Shown here: positions 17,759 through 26,615 of the stretch, piece after piece
How positions within the stretch are numbered: the stretch's first letter is position 1
Layout: each line of letters begins with the position of its first letter
Origin: a virus
Strand: one strand, 5' to 3'
Length of the DNA: 27,570 nt
Virus record (IMG/VR): IMGVR_UViG_3300049847_000269
Span: 1 to 27,570 of that record
Notes under the pieces: generated by a model
Told to the model about the DNA's origin: nothing
Databases searched by the model: none
The model's input: only the letters and a program-made list of their open reading frames with translations
Translations under genes and position numbers: made by a program

Positions 17759-18057
17759 TTACAATTCGCTGTCAAAACTGTGGTGATTCGAAGCCCCCTT
17801 CATCTGAACTCTGCTCTGCCTGTCAGGACCTCCTCGTTAATGTAGAGAAGCAGATTGAGACAGAGAAGATTGAAGACATGTTTAAGAAGGATGCCCTTCG
17901 TCAGAATATACTATTCACTCGGCGTAAGGCTCTAGGTATTGCAGCCCGCCCTGACCCTCGCCAACTTTTCAATACATTAGACTCACGAGATTTTGATGCA
18001 CGCATTGCTGTGTCCCCCGGATCTCCCGGTGACCCACGGCGTTCAGGAGGGATTTAA
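17755..18057 (+). CDS. Small zinc-ribbon protein (TTG start)
   Basis: A 100-residue protein from TTG at 17755, overlapping the methyltransferase stop as TTGA. CQNC (6-9) and CSAC (20-23) form a four-Cys zinc ribbon. A helical charged segment (VNVEKQIETEKIEDMFKKDA) and a Gly/Pro-rich tail follow. The stop directly abuts the next ATG. Function unknown. Confidence 0.7.
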   Translation: MITIRCQNCGDSKPPSSELCSACQDLLVNVEKQIETEKIEDMFKKDALRQNILFTRRKALGIAARPDPRQLFNTLDSRDFDARIAVSPGSPGDPRRSGGI

Positions 18058-19512
18058 ATGAAACTTCGTTCACTCTTCCTAGCCCTTATTTCCACATGTA
18101 CACTGGTAGGAGCGGCGTTTGCTGGTGGAATCCCTGATCCTCCTCCTCCTCCTGATCCGCCTGCATATCAGGCACCGGCCTCAATTCGAAATACAATGTA
18201 TGTCGCTCCGGGTGCTGGTGGAGCAGGTACATCGGCAACTGCCCCAATGTCTTTGGCAGCGGCGTGTCTCGCTGCTGGAAAGGGTGATATCGTATACGTC
18301 CTCCCGGGGGACTATACTACGGAGACATTTTACCCAGATTCTTCAGGGACGTCTGACAACGAGATTCAATACCTCGGGGACGTAAATCATCCAGAGTCTG
18401 TGATCATGCCAGCATTAACAACATCTCGTTCATATCTGACGATCAAATACATGAGCTTTCAGGGTCCAGTAACACTAACACGCGGCCGAGAGGGGGTTAC
18501 AGCAGATTCTGCAAAGGTAGCTTCTCACGTTTGGGTTAGTAAGGGGATGGCAACAGGAATTAACTTCTATGGAGCCCAGAACTGTCGTGTAGATAACATG
18601 GTGATTAATAGTGCAGGCGGGACGGCGATTTCCTTTAGCGGTGGTTTAAGTGGTGTAGAGTCTGCTGCTCTTGATGCTTCCGCCCCGCGCCAGTCTGCGG
18701 CACAGTATGACACATTGCAGGATTGTACAATCACTGTTGGAGTTCTTGCTCGTGCATCTGGTTACGCATTTGTGAGTAAGGCTTTTGCAAATCATAATTT
18801 CATCCATCGTAATAGAGTAACGACGACACTTCGTTGGGGCAAAGATGTAGTAATCCAGCGGGCACTTTTTAACTCCCGGACGAATACCTTCTCAGACAAC
18901 ATGTGGGAGAGCAACTTCCCTGTAGCACAGACAGATGGAGTAGGGTATGAAGGAACAGGTCCTGCGTGTGCATTTTCTCTCGCAGATTCCTCAATTTCAA
19001 ACACATTTACTCGTGACAGTATCGTTGCTGGACAGGCTCAGGGTAATGGAGCCCCGGGAATTTTTGTGGACCTGATCAGTCTTGGTAATTCTAGTTATAG
19101 GGGACGTTGTACAGGGAATAACTGGACTTTTTGCTACATTAAGACGAATGCAGAGAATAAGATTAGTATTGCGAGTAACAGTGCAAAGAATTACTTAACT
19201 CAGTCACGTATTGAGACAACAGTGGGTGCTCCATCAATCACATTCTATGGATGTCCCTCGGTTGATACAACCAGTGTGAAATTTAAGAATTGGTACATAC
19301 AGGGTAATACATTCTTAACGACTGGACGAGAGAGCACAAATTTTAATTTTACAGGAAGTTGCTCTGTTTCGGCTGTCCCAGACACATCGTTCATTTCCGA
19401 CTCAAATATTTTCGTCGGAGATACAGACCACTCTCTTTGGGGTGGAAAATCAACATTACAGAGTGTCTCACTTTACGGTCTAGAAGAGCATAGTCTCTCT
19501 AGCGCACGATAA
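18058..19512 (+). CDS. Secreted right-handed beta-helix protein A
   Basis: A 484-residue protein. Residues 1-22 form a Sec signal peptide (MKLRSLFLALISTCTLVGA, then AFA before GG). A Pro-rich stretch (DPPPPPDPPAY) follows. Then comes a parallel beta-helix opening, NTMYVAPGAGGAGTSATAP and GDIVYVLPGDYTT, as in pectate-lyase-like and DUF1565-type proteins. Repeated N-x-I/F turns run to the C-terminus. It is paralogous to the next gene. Beta-helices occur in phage tailspikes and surface polysaccharide enzymes, but a signal peptide is unexpected for a virion part. It lies between small and large terminase genes. Confidence 0.75.
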   Translation: MKLRSLFLALISTCTLVGAAFAGGIPDPPPPPDPPAYQAPASIRNTMYVAPGAGGAGTSATAPMSLAAACLAAGKGDIVYVLPGDYTTETFYPDSSGTSDNEIQYLGDVNHPESVIMPALTTSRSYLTIKYMSFQGPVTLTRGREGVTADSAKVASHVWVSKGMATGINFYGAQNCRVDNMVINSAGGTAISFSGGLSGVESAALDASAPRQSAAQYDTLQDCTITVGVLARASGYAFVSKAFANHNFIHRNRVTTTLRWGKDVVIQRALFNSRTNTFSDNMWESNFPVAQTDGVGYEGTGPACAFSLADSSISNTFTRDSIVAGQAQGNGAPGIFVDLISLGNSSYRGRCTGNNWTFCYIKTNAENKISIASNSAKNYLTQSRIETTVGAPSITFYGCPSVDTTSVKFKNWYIQGNTFLTTGRESTNFNFTGSCSVSAVPDTSFISDSNIFVGDTDHSLWGGKSTLQSVSLYGLEEHSLSSAR

Positions 19513-19538
19513 CCCACCCGAGATAACAAGGAGACTAG

Positions 19539-21557
19539 ATGAAGAATTTTATTGCAATAATGGTGACCCTCCTCGTCCTTTTTTCCGCCTCGGTTACGGG
19601 AGCGGCAACCAAATACGTATCCCCAACAGGAGCGGGAGTAGGAACGGTTGAAAGTCCGTGGAGTATGACGAGGTGTAATGACAGTCTTGCTGTGGGAGAT
19701 GTGGCAATTCTCGCTGCGGGGGTGTATTCAACAGCAATTAACCCGACGGCGACTCCTACAGGGGTAAATCGACTTACATATATTGGAAGTATCTCGTACC
19801 CGTCAGCAACGATTGTCCCATCGATTAACATGGATAAAAGTTACATCACATATAAAGGACTAACTTTTTTGGCTACTACTACCGGAGGGTTTAATGGTAC
19901 TAATGGGTCAGGAGTGCATGAGGCTGCTTTTTCAGCACATCACGACTCCCTTTTGTACGTAAATGACTCAACGGCTGTCTGGAATCAGGGGCAGTTTGCA
20001 AGTTATAATTATTTCAAGAGTATGCGTTTCATTAATATTGAGCGGTTAAAAATCAGAGGTGGTGGACTTTTCGGTAGTGGTGTCGCTGATACTGTAGATG
20101 CATCGTCACCATCGGCAAATAAATTTGTAGACTGTTCCTTTGATATACAGCGTGTCGGAGAAAACTCAACTGGAGGATTCGTTCTTTCTTGGACGGATAG
20201 TAACCAGTTTACTCGGTGTAATATTGCAATTACGTGTACTCCATCAGGTAACAATGGGATGTTGAAATTGTATACTGCACGTAGAAACACATTTACTGAC
20301 TGTCGTTTCACTTTTACAAACAACAGAACAGGATCATGTGACGAATGTGGAATGACATACCTCCGGGACAGGACATATTTTACAACGTTTGAACGGGATA
20401 CATTCTTACTTCGCGGTGTAGCTTGGCAGCAGTTTTACGCTTCAGGATCTGGTGTAAATGATAGTGTTACACCAACGATGGGGACACGTTTTTCTTATTG
20501 TGTCTTTCGCCACTCAGCCGTTGCCGCATCGGGACAATCAGGATTCCTACCGACATGGCAAGGTGGAATGCGAGATGACGTATTTGAATTCAACTCTGTC
20601 GTAGGTAACTCTCTTGGTGGATGGGGGACTCTTGGAACAGTAGTAAACGCTGGTGTACGAGTTCGAAACAATGTATTTATCCGTGCCGACGGTGGACCCA
20701 TCCTTGGTGGTGATGCCGTCACTGCGGGGGCAAAAATCCGGAATAACATCTATGTACAGGGAGACACACACTGGGATCTAAGTAAGAACAATGGTAACTG
20801 GATGGGGTTTATGCCAGCAGCGACTCCCTCTGACTCTAACCTCTACTGGTGTTATGATTACTCGACTTTGACCAAGAGCAATTTCATTAAGGCTCCTAGT
20901 GGTGCAATGAGTGGTGTCGGACCCGGAACACCCCTAGCAAGTGCAGGAATCGATGTCCATAGTAACTATGCAAATCCAAACTTTATTAACGGTCCAATTG
21001 GAAACCAGTTAGGATGTGCCTCTCCTAATTATGTCCCATGTGCGATGGGTGCAGGGACATTCTGTGGGTTGAACACACAGGCTGTGATTGAGGGATTTGA
21101 TACTCGACTATCTGCTTCGTCCCCCGCTCGTGGTGCAGGAGGTGGGGCATTACATGAAGATATTGGTCCCGTTGCATATAGTAAACCAACGGCGTATATC
21201 CTTTCACCAAATGATTCACTAGTCCTCTCTACAGCAACACATGCTCTTGTCAAACTTCGCATCACACCTCAATCATGTAGTGGGGGAAATTATGTAAAGA
21301 GTCTTTGGGCATCTGATTCAACCGGATTTGCAATCCCAGAGGTTCTATTCTACGGAGATTCCCTTGGTGTGACTCAAGATCAGGAACTATCGGAGCGAGA
21401 TGGGCGAGCCATTCAACTTGGGAATGAGGAACAAGTGTTCTGGGTTAAAGTAAATTCTGACTCCTCCCGAACAGGACGAGGCGTGATTAACTTCAGAAGT
21501 AACGACACGAACAATACCGATCTTCATTTACCCGTTTCTATAACGGCTTCTCCGTAA
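19539..21557 (+). CDS. Secreted right-handed beta-helix protein B with C-terminal Ig-like domain
   Basis: A 672-residue protein with signal peptide MKNFIAIMVTLLVLFSASVT ending near GAA-T. The beta-helix begins KYVSPTGAGVGTVESPWSM, aligning with protein A (YV-P-GAG-GT), and includes DAVxIL-AGVYST and DASSPSANKFVDCSF-type turns shared with A. After the helix, residues about 545-672 form a beta-sandwich-like tail ending LPVSITASP. AAGGAGACTAG precedes the ATG. The Ig-like tail could anchor it to an envelope or partner. Polysaccharide binding or cleavage is plausible but no catalytic residues can be named. Confidence 0.75.
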   Translation: MKNFIAIMVTLLVLFSASVTGAATKYVSPTGAGVGTVESPWSMTRCNDSLAVGDVAILAAGVYSTAINPTATPTGVNRLTYIGSISYPSATIVPSINMDKSYITYKGLTFLATTTGGFNGTNGSGVHEAAFSAHHDSLLYVNDSTAVWNQGQFASYNYFKSMRFINIERLKIRGGGLFGSGVADTVDASSPSANKFVDCSFDIQRVGENSTGGFVLSWTDSNQFTRCNIAITCTPSGNNGMLKLYTARRNTFTDCRFTFTNNRTGSCDECGMTYLRDRTYFTTFERDTFLLRGVAWQQFYASGSGVNDSVTPTMGTRFSYCVFRHSAVAASGQSGFLPTWQGGMRDDVFEFNSVVGNSLGGWGTLGTVVNAGVRVRNNVFIRADGGPILGGDAVTAGAKIRNNIYVQGDTHWDLSKNNGNWMGFMPAATPSDSNLYWCYDYSTLTKSNFIKAPSGAMSGVGPGTPLASAGIDVHSNYANPNFINGPIGNQLGCASPNYVPCAMGAGTFCGLNTQAVIEGFDTRLSASSPARGAGGGALHEDIGPVAYSKPTAYILSPNDSLVLSTATHALVKLRITPQSCSGGNYVKSLWASDSTGFAIPEVLFYGDSLGVTQDQELSERDGRAIQLGNEEQVFWVKVNSDSSRTGRGVINFRSNDTNNTDLHLPVSITASP

Positions 21558-21571
21558 AGAAGGTGATCCAA

Positions 21572-21616
21572 ATGGCAAAGTGTGGAAAGAAAGGTAAGAA
21601 AGGGAAGGGTTGCTAA
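21572..21616 (+). CDS. 14-residue Lys/Gly/Cys micro-protein
   Basis: ATG at 21572, after AAGAAGGTGATCC, encodes MAKCGKKGKKGKGC. Cys at positions 4 and 14 flank a Lys-Gly repeat. The ribosome site is good and the next gene follows after 39 bases. The strong bias argues for a real product that binds nucleic acid or polyanion. Comparable tiny Lys/Gly-rich frames occur in some phages near terminase genes, from memory. Confidence 0.5.
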   Translation: MAKCGKKGKKGKGC

Positions 21617-21639
21617 CCTTCTCTCACATGGGGCAGCCC

Positions 21640-21650
21640 CCCGAGTGAGG
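21640..21650 (+). repeat. Dispersed 11-mer CCCGAGTGAGG, copy 5
   Basis: An exact copy five bases before the ATG at 21656. It can also pair with CTCAC upstream (near 21622), enclosing GGGGC-A-GCCCC, so translation of the 29-residue gene may be controlled by a hairpin. Confidence 0.7.
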
Positions 21651-21655
21651 AATTT

Positions 21656-21745
21656 ATGCTTGATGTAAAGCCCGAAGCATCGTGTGGCCCTCCTGAGGGA
21701 GACTCCACACCATTAGTTCCAACGACATTACCACCTAAGAAGTAA
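21656..21745 (+). CDS. 29-residue Pro-rich small protein
   Basis: MLDVKPEASCGPPEGDSTPL is followed by a short VPTTLPPKK end. GAGTGAGG lies at ribosome-site distance. It fills the gap before the large terminase gene. Low complexity and a single Cys; no function can be suggested. Confidence 0.45.
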   Translation: MLDVKPEASCGPPEGDSTPLVPTTLPPKK

Positions 21746-21762
21746 CTACAACTGGAGCGCAG

Positions 21763-23619
21763 ATGGAAGAGAAGACATTTAATTGGGATCTCAATAGTGA
21801 GAGAATTCTATGGCGAGCTATCTGCGCTCCTAAGCGTTGGCACAATGAAAAGAAGGAAGTAGATACACACCCGGATAGTCTATGGTGGTTCATTTCAATT
21901 GCATGGGGGGCAGAATGGTATTTTCGGACAACACGGAAGCGTCGGTGGCTAGTCGAACGTTTTCACGGCCCCTATTTACGCTGGCTTCAGGAGCACAGGT
22001 TATCTTGGTTGAACGAGAGAGCGACCGGAAGAGGCACGCGGCGAATGATCGCTACTATCGTCCCTCGTGGATGTGGGAAGACAGTGACGGGGACAAAGGC
22101 AGCAACGTTATGGACCCATTTAGATCAGCCTGATTTAGCCTCTGTAGTTGCAGCAGAAGATAAAGACCTCGCGCAAGACATCCTTGGTGCAATGAAAGAA
22201 GTACTTTCTGGGACAGATCCAAATTCATGGTTCTGTTGGTTATATGGACAATGGAAAACCAGTGATCGTGACTGGTTAAAGGGTAAGGTTACACATGCTT
22301 ATCGTAGATCTACTGCGATCTCAGAACCATCTATCGCCTCCGCATCTGTGGAAACTGGTATTACTGGGTATCACCCTGATGATTGTACTTGGGATGACCC
22401 CCTATCCGCTAACAAATTAAGAGACTCAGGCGGACACTTAGCAGCAGCCCACACTGCGTTTGATGCGACATATTACGCCCTCTCAACCGATGGTTGGATG
22501 GCAATGACATTGACCCGATACCTTGACGATGATATCGCGGGACGACACTTGAAGAAAGAGGGTGTGGCCGAGTGGCATGGCATGGACCCTCCGAATCGTT
22601 CATACTTCGAAGATATCCCTCTCGGGCGGGGCCGCTGGCACGTTTGGTTCATGCAGATTGAAGATGCAAATGGAGAACCTACGCTGCCAGAAGTCATGTC
22701 AGCAGATGAAATCGCTCTTGCAAAGAAGCGTGACCCAATTGACTTTGCTTGCCAGTATATGAACGATCCACAGCATGGTGAAGCCGTACAGATAACGGAA
22801 GCCCATGTAAATTCTTTACGGATAGATCGGTCGAAGCTAAGGGATATCCCGATTGCTTTCGCCTCTGTCCATCTCGATACAGCATTTAAAACTGAGAAGA
22901 CAATCGCAATGGGTGATGATTCAGCCATTGTTACTTTCTTGCATGATTCTCGCCCAAATGGACTTGTCTACCTAGACTCAGCCCATGCGTCTAATGAGTG
23001 GCGAGATACACAGTTCTTCGCAAAATTGATATCTGTTCTTTTAGATTTACGCCGCCGAGGTATATGGGTAAAGTGTATAACAGATGAGGTAGAGCCTAGT
23101 GGAAAGACACGAGAACTCTTTAAGAATCACCTTATCGGAATCATCAGACAGGCTGGAATACCCTCAGTCCCAAAAATTATTCAACTTACAAGACAAGGAA
23201 CAAAGAAAGAGCAGCGTCTACGAGATGCAACGAGCTTCTGGTCAGATGGATATGTTCGCGTCCTTGTCCACTGTGACCAAGCCGGAAACTTCATAGATTC
23301 TACATGCCCCGGATTCGTTAAGTATCGTAGTCAACTGGTTAAAGGCCGGGGTTCAATCCATGATGACATTGCTGATGCAGGTAGTGATGTTTGGTCTTCA
23401 GACGTATGGCGTCGTCCTACTTCGGCGACTTATGGGTTGGCTCGTGATGAAGGTCAAGATGTTATTAACCCAACGGACTATGGACTAAAAAACTTTCTCT
23501 CCGGACGGGCGAATGCAGCCTTAAACGATCTTCTTATTGAACAGGATACTAGAAATAGAAACTATCGCTCAGTCGATATGGATGTTATTGATAGCCCATA
23601 CTCAAATGATCCGATATAG
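21763..23619 (+). CDS. terL: Terminase large subunit (ATPase/nuclease)
   Basis: A 618-residue packaging motor protein. Walker A is PRGCGKT (101-107), and Walker B lies in HPDDCTWDDP (204-213), with the acidic pair preceding the coupling region. The RNase H-like nuclease domain starts near residue 365 with VHLDTAF (D372) and DDSAIV, continues through ITDEVEPSG (E443), and ends with SIHDDIADAGSD (D534/D535), giving the expected acidic metal-binding set. It translocates and cuts genome DNA at the portal. GGAGCGCAG precedes the ATG. The next gene starts 10 bases after its stop. Confidence 0.93.
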   Translation: MEEKTFNWDLNSERILWRAICAPKRWHNEKKEVDTHPDSLWWFISIAWGAEWYFRTTRKRRWLVERFHGPYLRWLQEHRLSWLNERATGRGTRRMIATIVPRGCGKTVTGTKAATLWTHLDQPDLASVVAAEDKDLAQDILGAMKEVLSGTDPNSWFCWLYGQWKTSDRDWLKGKVTHAYRRSTAISEPSIASASVETGITGYHPDDCTWDDPLSANKLRDSGGHLAAAHTAFDATYYALSTDGWMAMTLTRYLDDDIAGRHLKKEGVAEWHGMDPPNRSYFEDIPLGRGRWHVWFMQIEDANGEPTLPEVMSADEIALAKKRDPIDFACQYMNDPQHGEAVQITEAHVNSLRIDRSKLRDIPIAFASVHLDTAFKTEKTIAMGDDSAIVTFLHDSRPNGLVYLDSAHASNEWRDTQFFAKLISVLLDLRRRGIWVKCITDEVEPSGKTRELFKNHLIGIIRQAGIPSVPKIIQLTRQGTKKEQRLRDATSFWSDGYVRVLVHCDQAGNFIDSTCPGFVKYRSQLVKGRGSIHDDIADAGSDVWSSDVWRRPTSATYGLARDEGQDVINPTDYGLKNFLSGRANAALNDLLIEQDTRNRNYRSVDMDVIDSPYSNDPI

Positions 23620-23629
23620 AAAGGTACGA

Positions 23630-24238
23630 ATGGTAGGGAATAGGGTTGTAGTATTCGACATCGAGACACGCTTAGGCCCAGATGACAAACGCTTTGAAAA
23701 CAAAGACATGGGATGGGATGCCCTCCGTCGAGGTGAGGGAGGGATCAGTGCCATTGCAATCTGGGACTCAAAAGACAACTGGTGCTATTTATACGACGAT
23801 CATGAGATAGAAGATGCCGTAGCCCATCTTGAATTAGCGGATCAGGTTGTTGGTTACTCTTCAGAGAATTTTGATATACCCTGTATCGAAGGTGTCATTG
23901 ACCGGAAGATTCGGATAAAAGAACACATCGATATCTTACCGATCATTTGGGACGCTATCCGCGCCCGAGATAACTTCGAACGGATGAAAGGCTACAAATT
24001 AAAAGAAGTTGCTTTTCGTTGTTTAGGCCGGGGCAAAATTGAACACGGTAGTAACGTTTCTGATCTATTAGAAAAGGGGCGTTACGGGCGCGTCTTTAAT
24101 TACTGTCTTGATGATGTCCACCTAACCCGCGATATTCTAATTTTCATTCAGAAAGAAGGCGGAATCGTTGATGCAAAAGGACAGTTTTTAGCTCTTGATC
24201 TTCCTAAAGATCTACCCTACTTGGGTACGAAGGATTAA
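23630..24238 (+). CDS. DnaQ/RNase-H-like 3'-5' exonuclease candidate
   Basis: A 202-residue protein starting MVGNRVVVFDIETRLG after GAAAGGTACGA, which fixes the start at 23630. The DEDD motifs are in order: FDIET (D10, E12) for motif I, VGYSSENFDIPCIEG for motif II, and YCLDDVHLTRD for motif III with a Y/D arrangement. This matches YprB/RNase_H_2-type 3'-5' exonucleases. Such a nuclease between terminase and portal might trim DNA ends or intermediates. That role is inference; the fold assignment is firm. Confidence 0.85.
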   Translation: MVGNRVVVFDIETRLGPDDKRFENKDMGWDALRRGEGGISAIAIWDSKDNWCYLYDDHEIEDAVAHLELADQVVGYSSENFDIPCIEGVIDRKIRIKEHIDILPIIWDAIRARDNFERMKGYKLKEVAFRCLGRGKIEHGSNVSDLLEKGRYGRVFNYCLDDVHLTRDILIFIQKEGGIVDAKGQFLALDLPKDLPYLGTKD

Positions 24239-24241
24239 CTA

Positions 24242-26182
24242 ATGAATTACAGACTAGAGCGGGAACGAACTCCAGAAGCCCGACGCGATCAAATTATAGA
24301 TTTCGTGGTCACTAAGATGAAGAGATCCGAAGCGGATCAGGTTGGAATTCGTCTACGCTTACCACGCCTCTATGATCTATGGCGTGGAGTCTATACTGGA
24401 AGGTTCCATCCCCACAAGAACAACGTGCATTTACCCTTAATTTTCAGTGCAATTTGGTCAGATGCTGCACGTAAGGCTGCAACATCGATGAACACATTCC
24501 CGATTGTACGCTTCACTGGTTACGGACCTGACGACGCAAAAATTGCACGCAAACGTGAGGCATTAATCAGTGCCCAGTTCTCAGACATTAACATATTTAT
24601 GAAGATGGTTGACCATTTCGTGACCGCTGACCTTTACGGTGTTGCAATCACACAGGTAGGATGGACACGTAAGGAAGAACTTAGGGCAATTTCAAATACT
24701 GTACGCCTTCCACTCTCAGGAAAGATCATAAAAACTGTTCGTCGTGGTAAAGTCATTATGTTTGACGGCCCCGACATAGAAAATATCGACCGTTTGGACT
24801 TTTTTCCGCAAGAAAAGGTCAAAACAATTGCAAAAATGCGCGGATACGTCCGTAGGTACATCCGGGATATCGATGACGTGCGTGCTTTGGCTGAATCTGG
24901 AATGTTTAACAAGGCAGAACTTCGCAGAATGGAAGAGGAAGGTGGAGTAAATGCTACCATTGCTGCTGACGAAGCCTTAATTCGTAGATTCCAGCCGTAT
25001 ACGTCAACATCTAGTGATCAGATGGAGACTCTAGATAAGTTTAGTCGTCCAGTTGAACTCCTAGAATACTGGGGCTACGTCCCCTCCGAGTTATCTGACG
25101 ACGGTGTTCTCTGTCGTGTTATTACAATTGCAAATCGGCGTTACGTGATGCGTAATGAGCCGAATCCATACGATCATGGTGACTTACCGGCGATAGAATT
25201 TGCACCAATGCCTGACCCACATTACTTCGACGCACCGGGTAAGGCTGAAGTTGCAGAGAAGTTACAGTTGACAGCGAATCGGTATGTGAATCAGGGTCTT
25301 GATGCCGCTGAGTTCAGGATTGATCCGATGTGGTTCTATGATAAGGGATCGGGGCTAAACACAAACAAGTTATATTCGAAACCCGGTCGATTTATAGGTG
25401 TCAACGGTAATCCGAAAGATGTGATCGCAAATCTTCAAGGTGACACAAGTGGTATCGCAGTTGCTCAGGGTCAGGTTCAAATGGCCAGTCAGTTTGCACA
25501 GATGGCAATGGGCATCTATGATGATGTGAATCAAGGTGGGGGTGGAGATAGTCGTCAGACTGCGCGAGAGTTCTTAGGGCGTAGAGAAGCGGCTGGTACT
25601 CGTCTTAATCTTGAGTCTATGATCTTTGAGCGGAATTATCTTGAGCCACTTGCAAATATGTTCGTAGCATTAGACAAACAGTTCCTTGAGACACCTACTG
25701 AGGTTCTTATCTTAGGTGATAATTCTAAGTTTGACCCAGTTACAGGTGATCCAATTGAAGCAACTCGGGAGGTGTTGGACGGATTTGATTTAACTCCGAA
25801 CTACGCCGCTCGTGCGTATGGTGCTCTTTCAGCACTTTCGAAGGGAACGATGCAGGGTAACTTGATGCAATTAGCACAGGCTGTTTCTGCTAATCCACAG
25901 GTTGCCGGTGCAATCAATATGTTGAACTTCTGGCGAGGGATCTTCAAGGAGTTTGAAATTCCAAATGTGAATGAGATCTTCCAGAAGGCTGACTTTCAAA
26001 CAATGATCAATCAGGCAAATGGTGGGGCTCCCGGTGGATTGGGTGCTGTACCTACAAGTAAGCAGCTTGTTGGTGGGGCAATCCCACCAGCTATGGCAGC
26101 TAACATCCCGGGACTTGCGGGTGGTGGTGCTGGTGAGCAGGATATGCCTCCACAAATGATGGCTGCACCGCAACAGGGATAG
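24242..26182 (+). CDS. Portal protein
   Basis: A 646-residue protein that follows large terminase and exonuclease, in the size range of phage portals. Features include a basic N-terminal helical region, PLIFSAIWSDAARKAATSM, a wing-like segment with DFFPQEKVKTIAKMRGYVRR, LPAIEFAPMPDPHYFDAPGK, a long clip/stem helix part ending TAREFLGRREAAGTRLNLES, and a Gly/Met/Pro-rich disordered tail. The SQTAREFL-type segment and AEKLQLTANRYVNQGLDAAE are typical of portals of podo- and siphophages. AAGGATTAACTA precedes the ATG. It forms the dodecameric channel for DNA at the capsid vertex. Confidence 0.85.
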   Translation: MNYRLERERTPEARRDQIIDFVVTKMKRSEADQVGIRLRLPRLYDLWRGVYTGRFHPHKNNVHLPLIFSAIWSDAARKAATSMNTFPIVRFTGYGPDDAKIARKREALISAQFSDINIFMKMVDHFVTADLYGVAITQVGWTRKEELRAISNTVRLPLSGKIIKTVRRGKVIMFDGPDIENIDRLDFFPQEKVKTIAKMRGYVRRYIRDIDDVRALAESGMFNKAELRRMEEEGGVNATIAADEALIRRFQPYTSTSSDQMETLDKFSRPVELLEYWGYVPSELSDDGVLCRVITIANRRYVMRNEPNPYDHGDLPAIEFAPMPDPHYFDAPGKAEVAEKLQLTANRYVNQGLDAAEFRIDPMWFYDKGSGLNTNKLYSKPGRFIGVNGNPKDVIANLQGDTSGIAVAQGQVQMASQFAQMAMGIYDDVNQGGGGDSRQTAREFLGRREAAGTRLNLESMIFERNYLEPLANMFVALDKQFLETPTEVLILGDNSKFDPVTGDPIEATREVLDGFDLTPNYAARAYGALSALSKGTMQGNLMQLAQAVSANPQVAGAINMLNFWRGIFKEFEIPNVNEIFQKADFQTMINQANGGAPGGLGAVPTSKQLVGGAIPPAMAANIPGLAGGGAGEQDMPPQMMAAPQQG

Positions 26183-26192
26183 AAAGGCAAGT

Positions 26193-26567
26193 ATGAGTTT
26201 CGTTGAAAAATTTGGAATAAAGTCTCCAACTGATGACGAGATGAGGCAGATACAGTATATCCTTGTTTCACCAGCATGGCGGGGATGTTTCCGGGTGTAC
26301 CTAGAACGAATGCGTGACTCGTCTATGGATATTTTAAAGGACCCAGATAAGGGTAGAGAGGATCGGTTACCCGACGATTTTTTGCGGGGGCAGATCGCTA
26401 CACTTGAAGGATTCCTTAAATTTACAGATGATCTAATGCAGGACTTCACTGAATCAATGGGTAGAAAACCGGAGCTTACACCAGAACAAGAATACGATAG
26501 ATTACGTGCAGAAGGAAAGATCGGACCAGCGGGGCAGTATACCGAAGAAGATCCAGAAGAACTCTAA
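26193..26567 (+). CDS. Hypothetical structural-module protein
   Basis: A 124-residue acidic, mainly helical protein, MSFVEKFGIKSPTDDEMRQI at the start, ending in EEDPEEL. It follows the portal by ten bases after GAAAGGCAAGT. The position between portal and scaffold-like gene suggests a head-assembly or packaging accessory, but no domain is recognised. Confidence 0.7.
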   Translation: MSFVEKFGIKSPTDDEMRQIQYILVSPAWRGCFRVYLERMRDSSMDILKDPDKGREDRLPDDFLRGQIATLEGFLKFTDDLMQDFTESMGRKPELTPEQEYDRLRAEGKIGPAGQYTEEDPEEL

Positions 26568-26599
26568 CTTTAGGGGCGACCCCTAGAGTGTGGCGAAAG
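26568..26599 (+). promoter_or_regulatory. Tandem hairpins ahead of the scaffold-like gene
   Basis: CTTTAGGGG-CGA-CCCCTAGAG (9 bp with one U-G pair) is followed by GGC-GAAA-GCC with a GNRA tetraloop, 17 bases before the start codon. There is no U-tract, so an mRNA stability or processing element is more likely than a terminator. Confidence 0.5.
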
Positions 26600-26615
26600 C
26601 CCGAAAGGATTTAAT

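Noticed and set aside
23537-24238. Longer 233-residue start for the exonuclease
   Set aside because: The extra residues overlap the large terminase gene and precede the natural ribosome site GAAAGGTACGA at 23620-23630.
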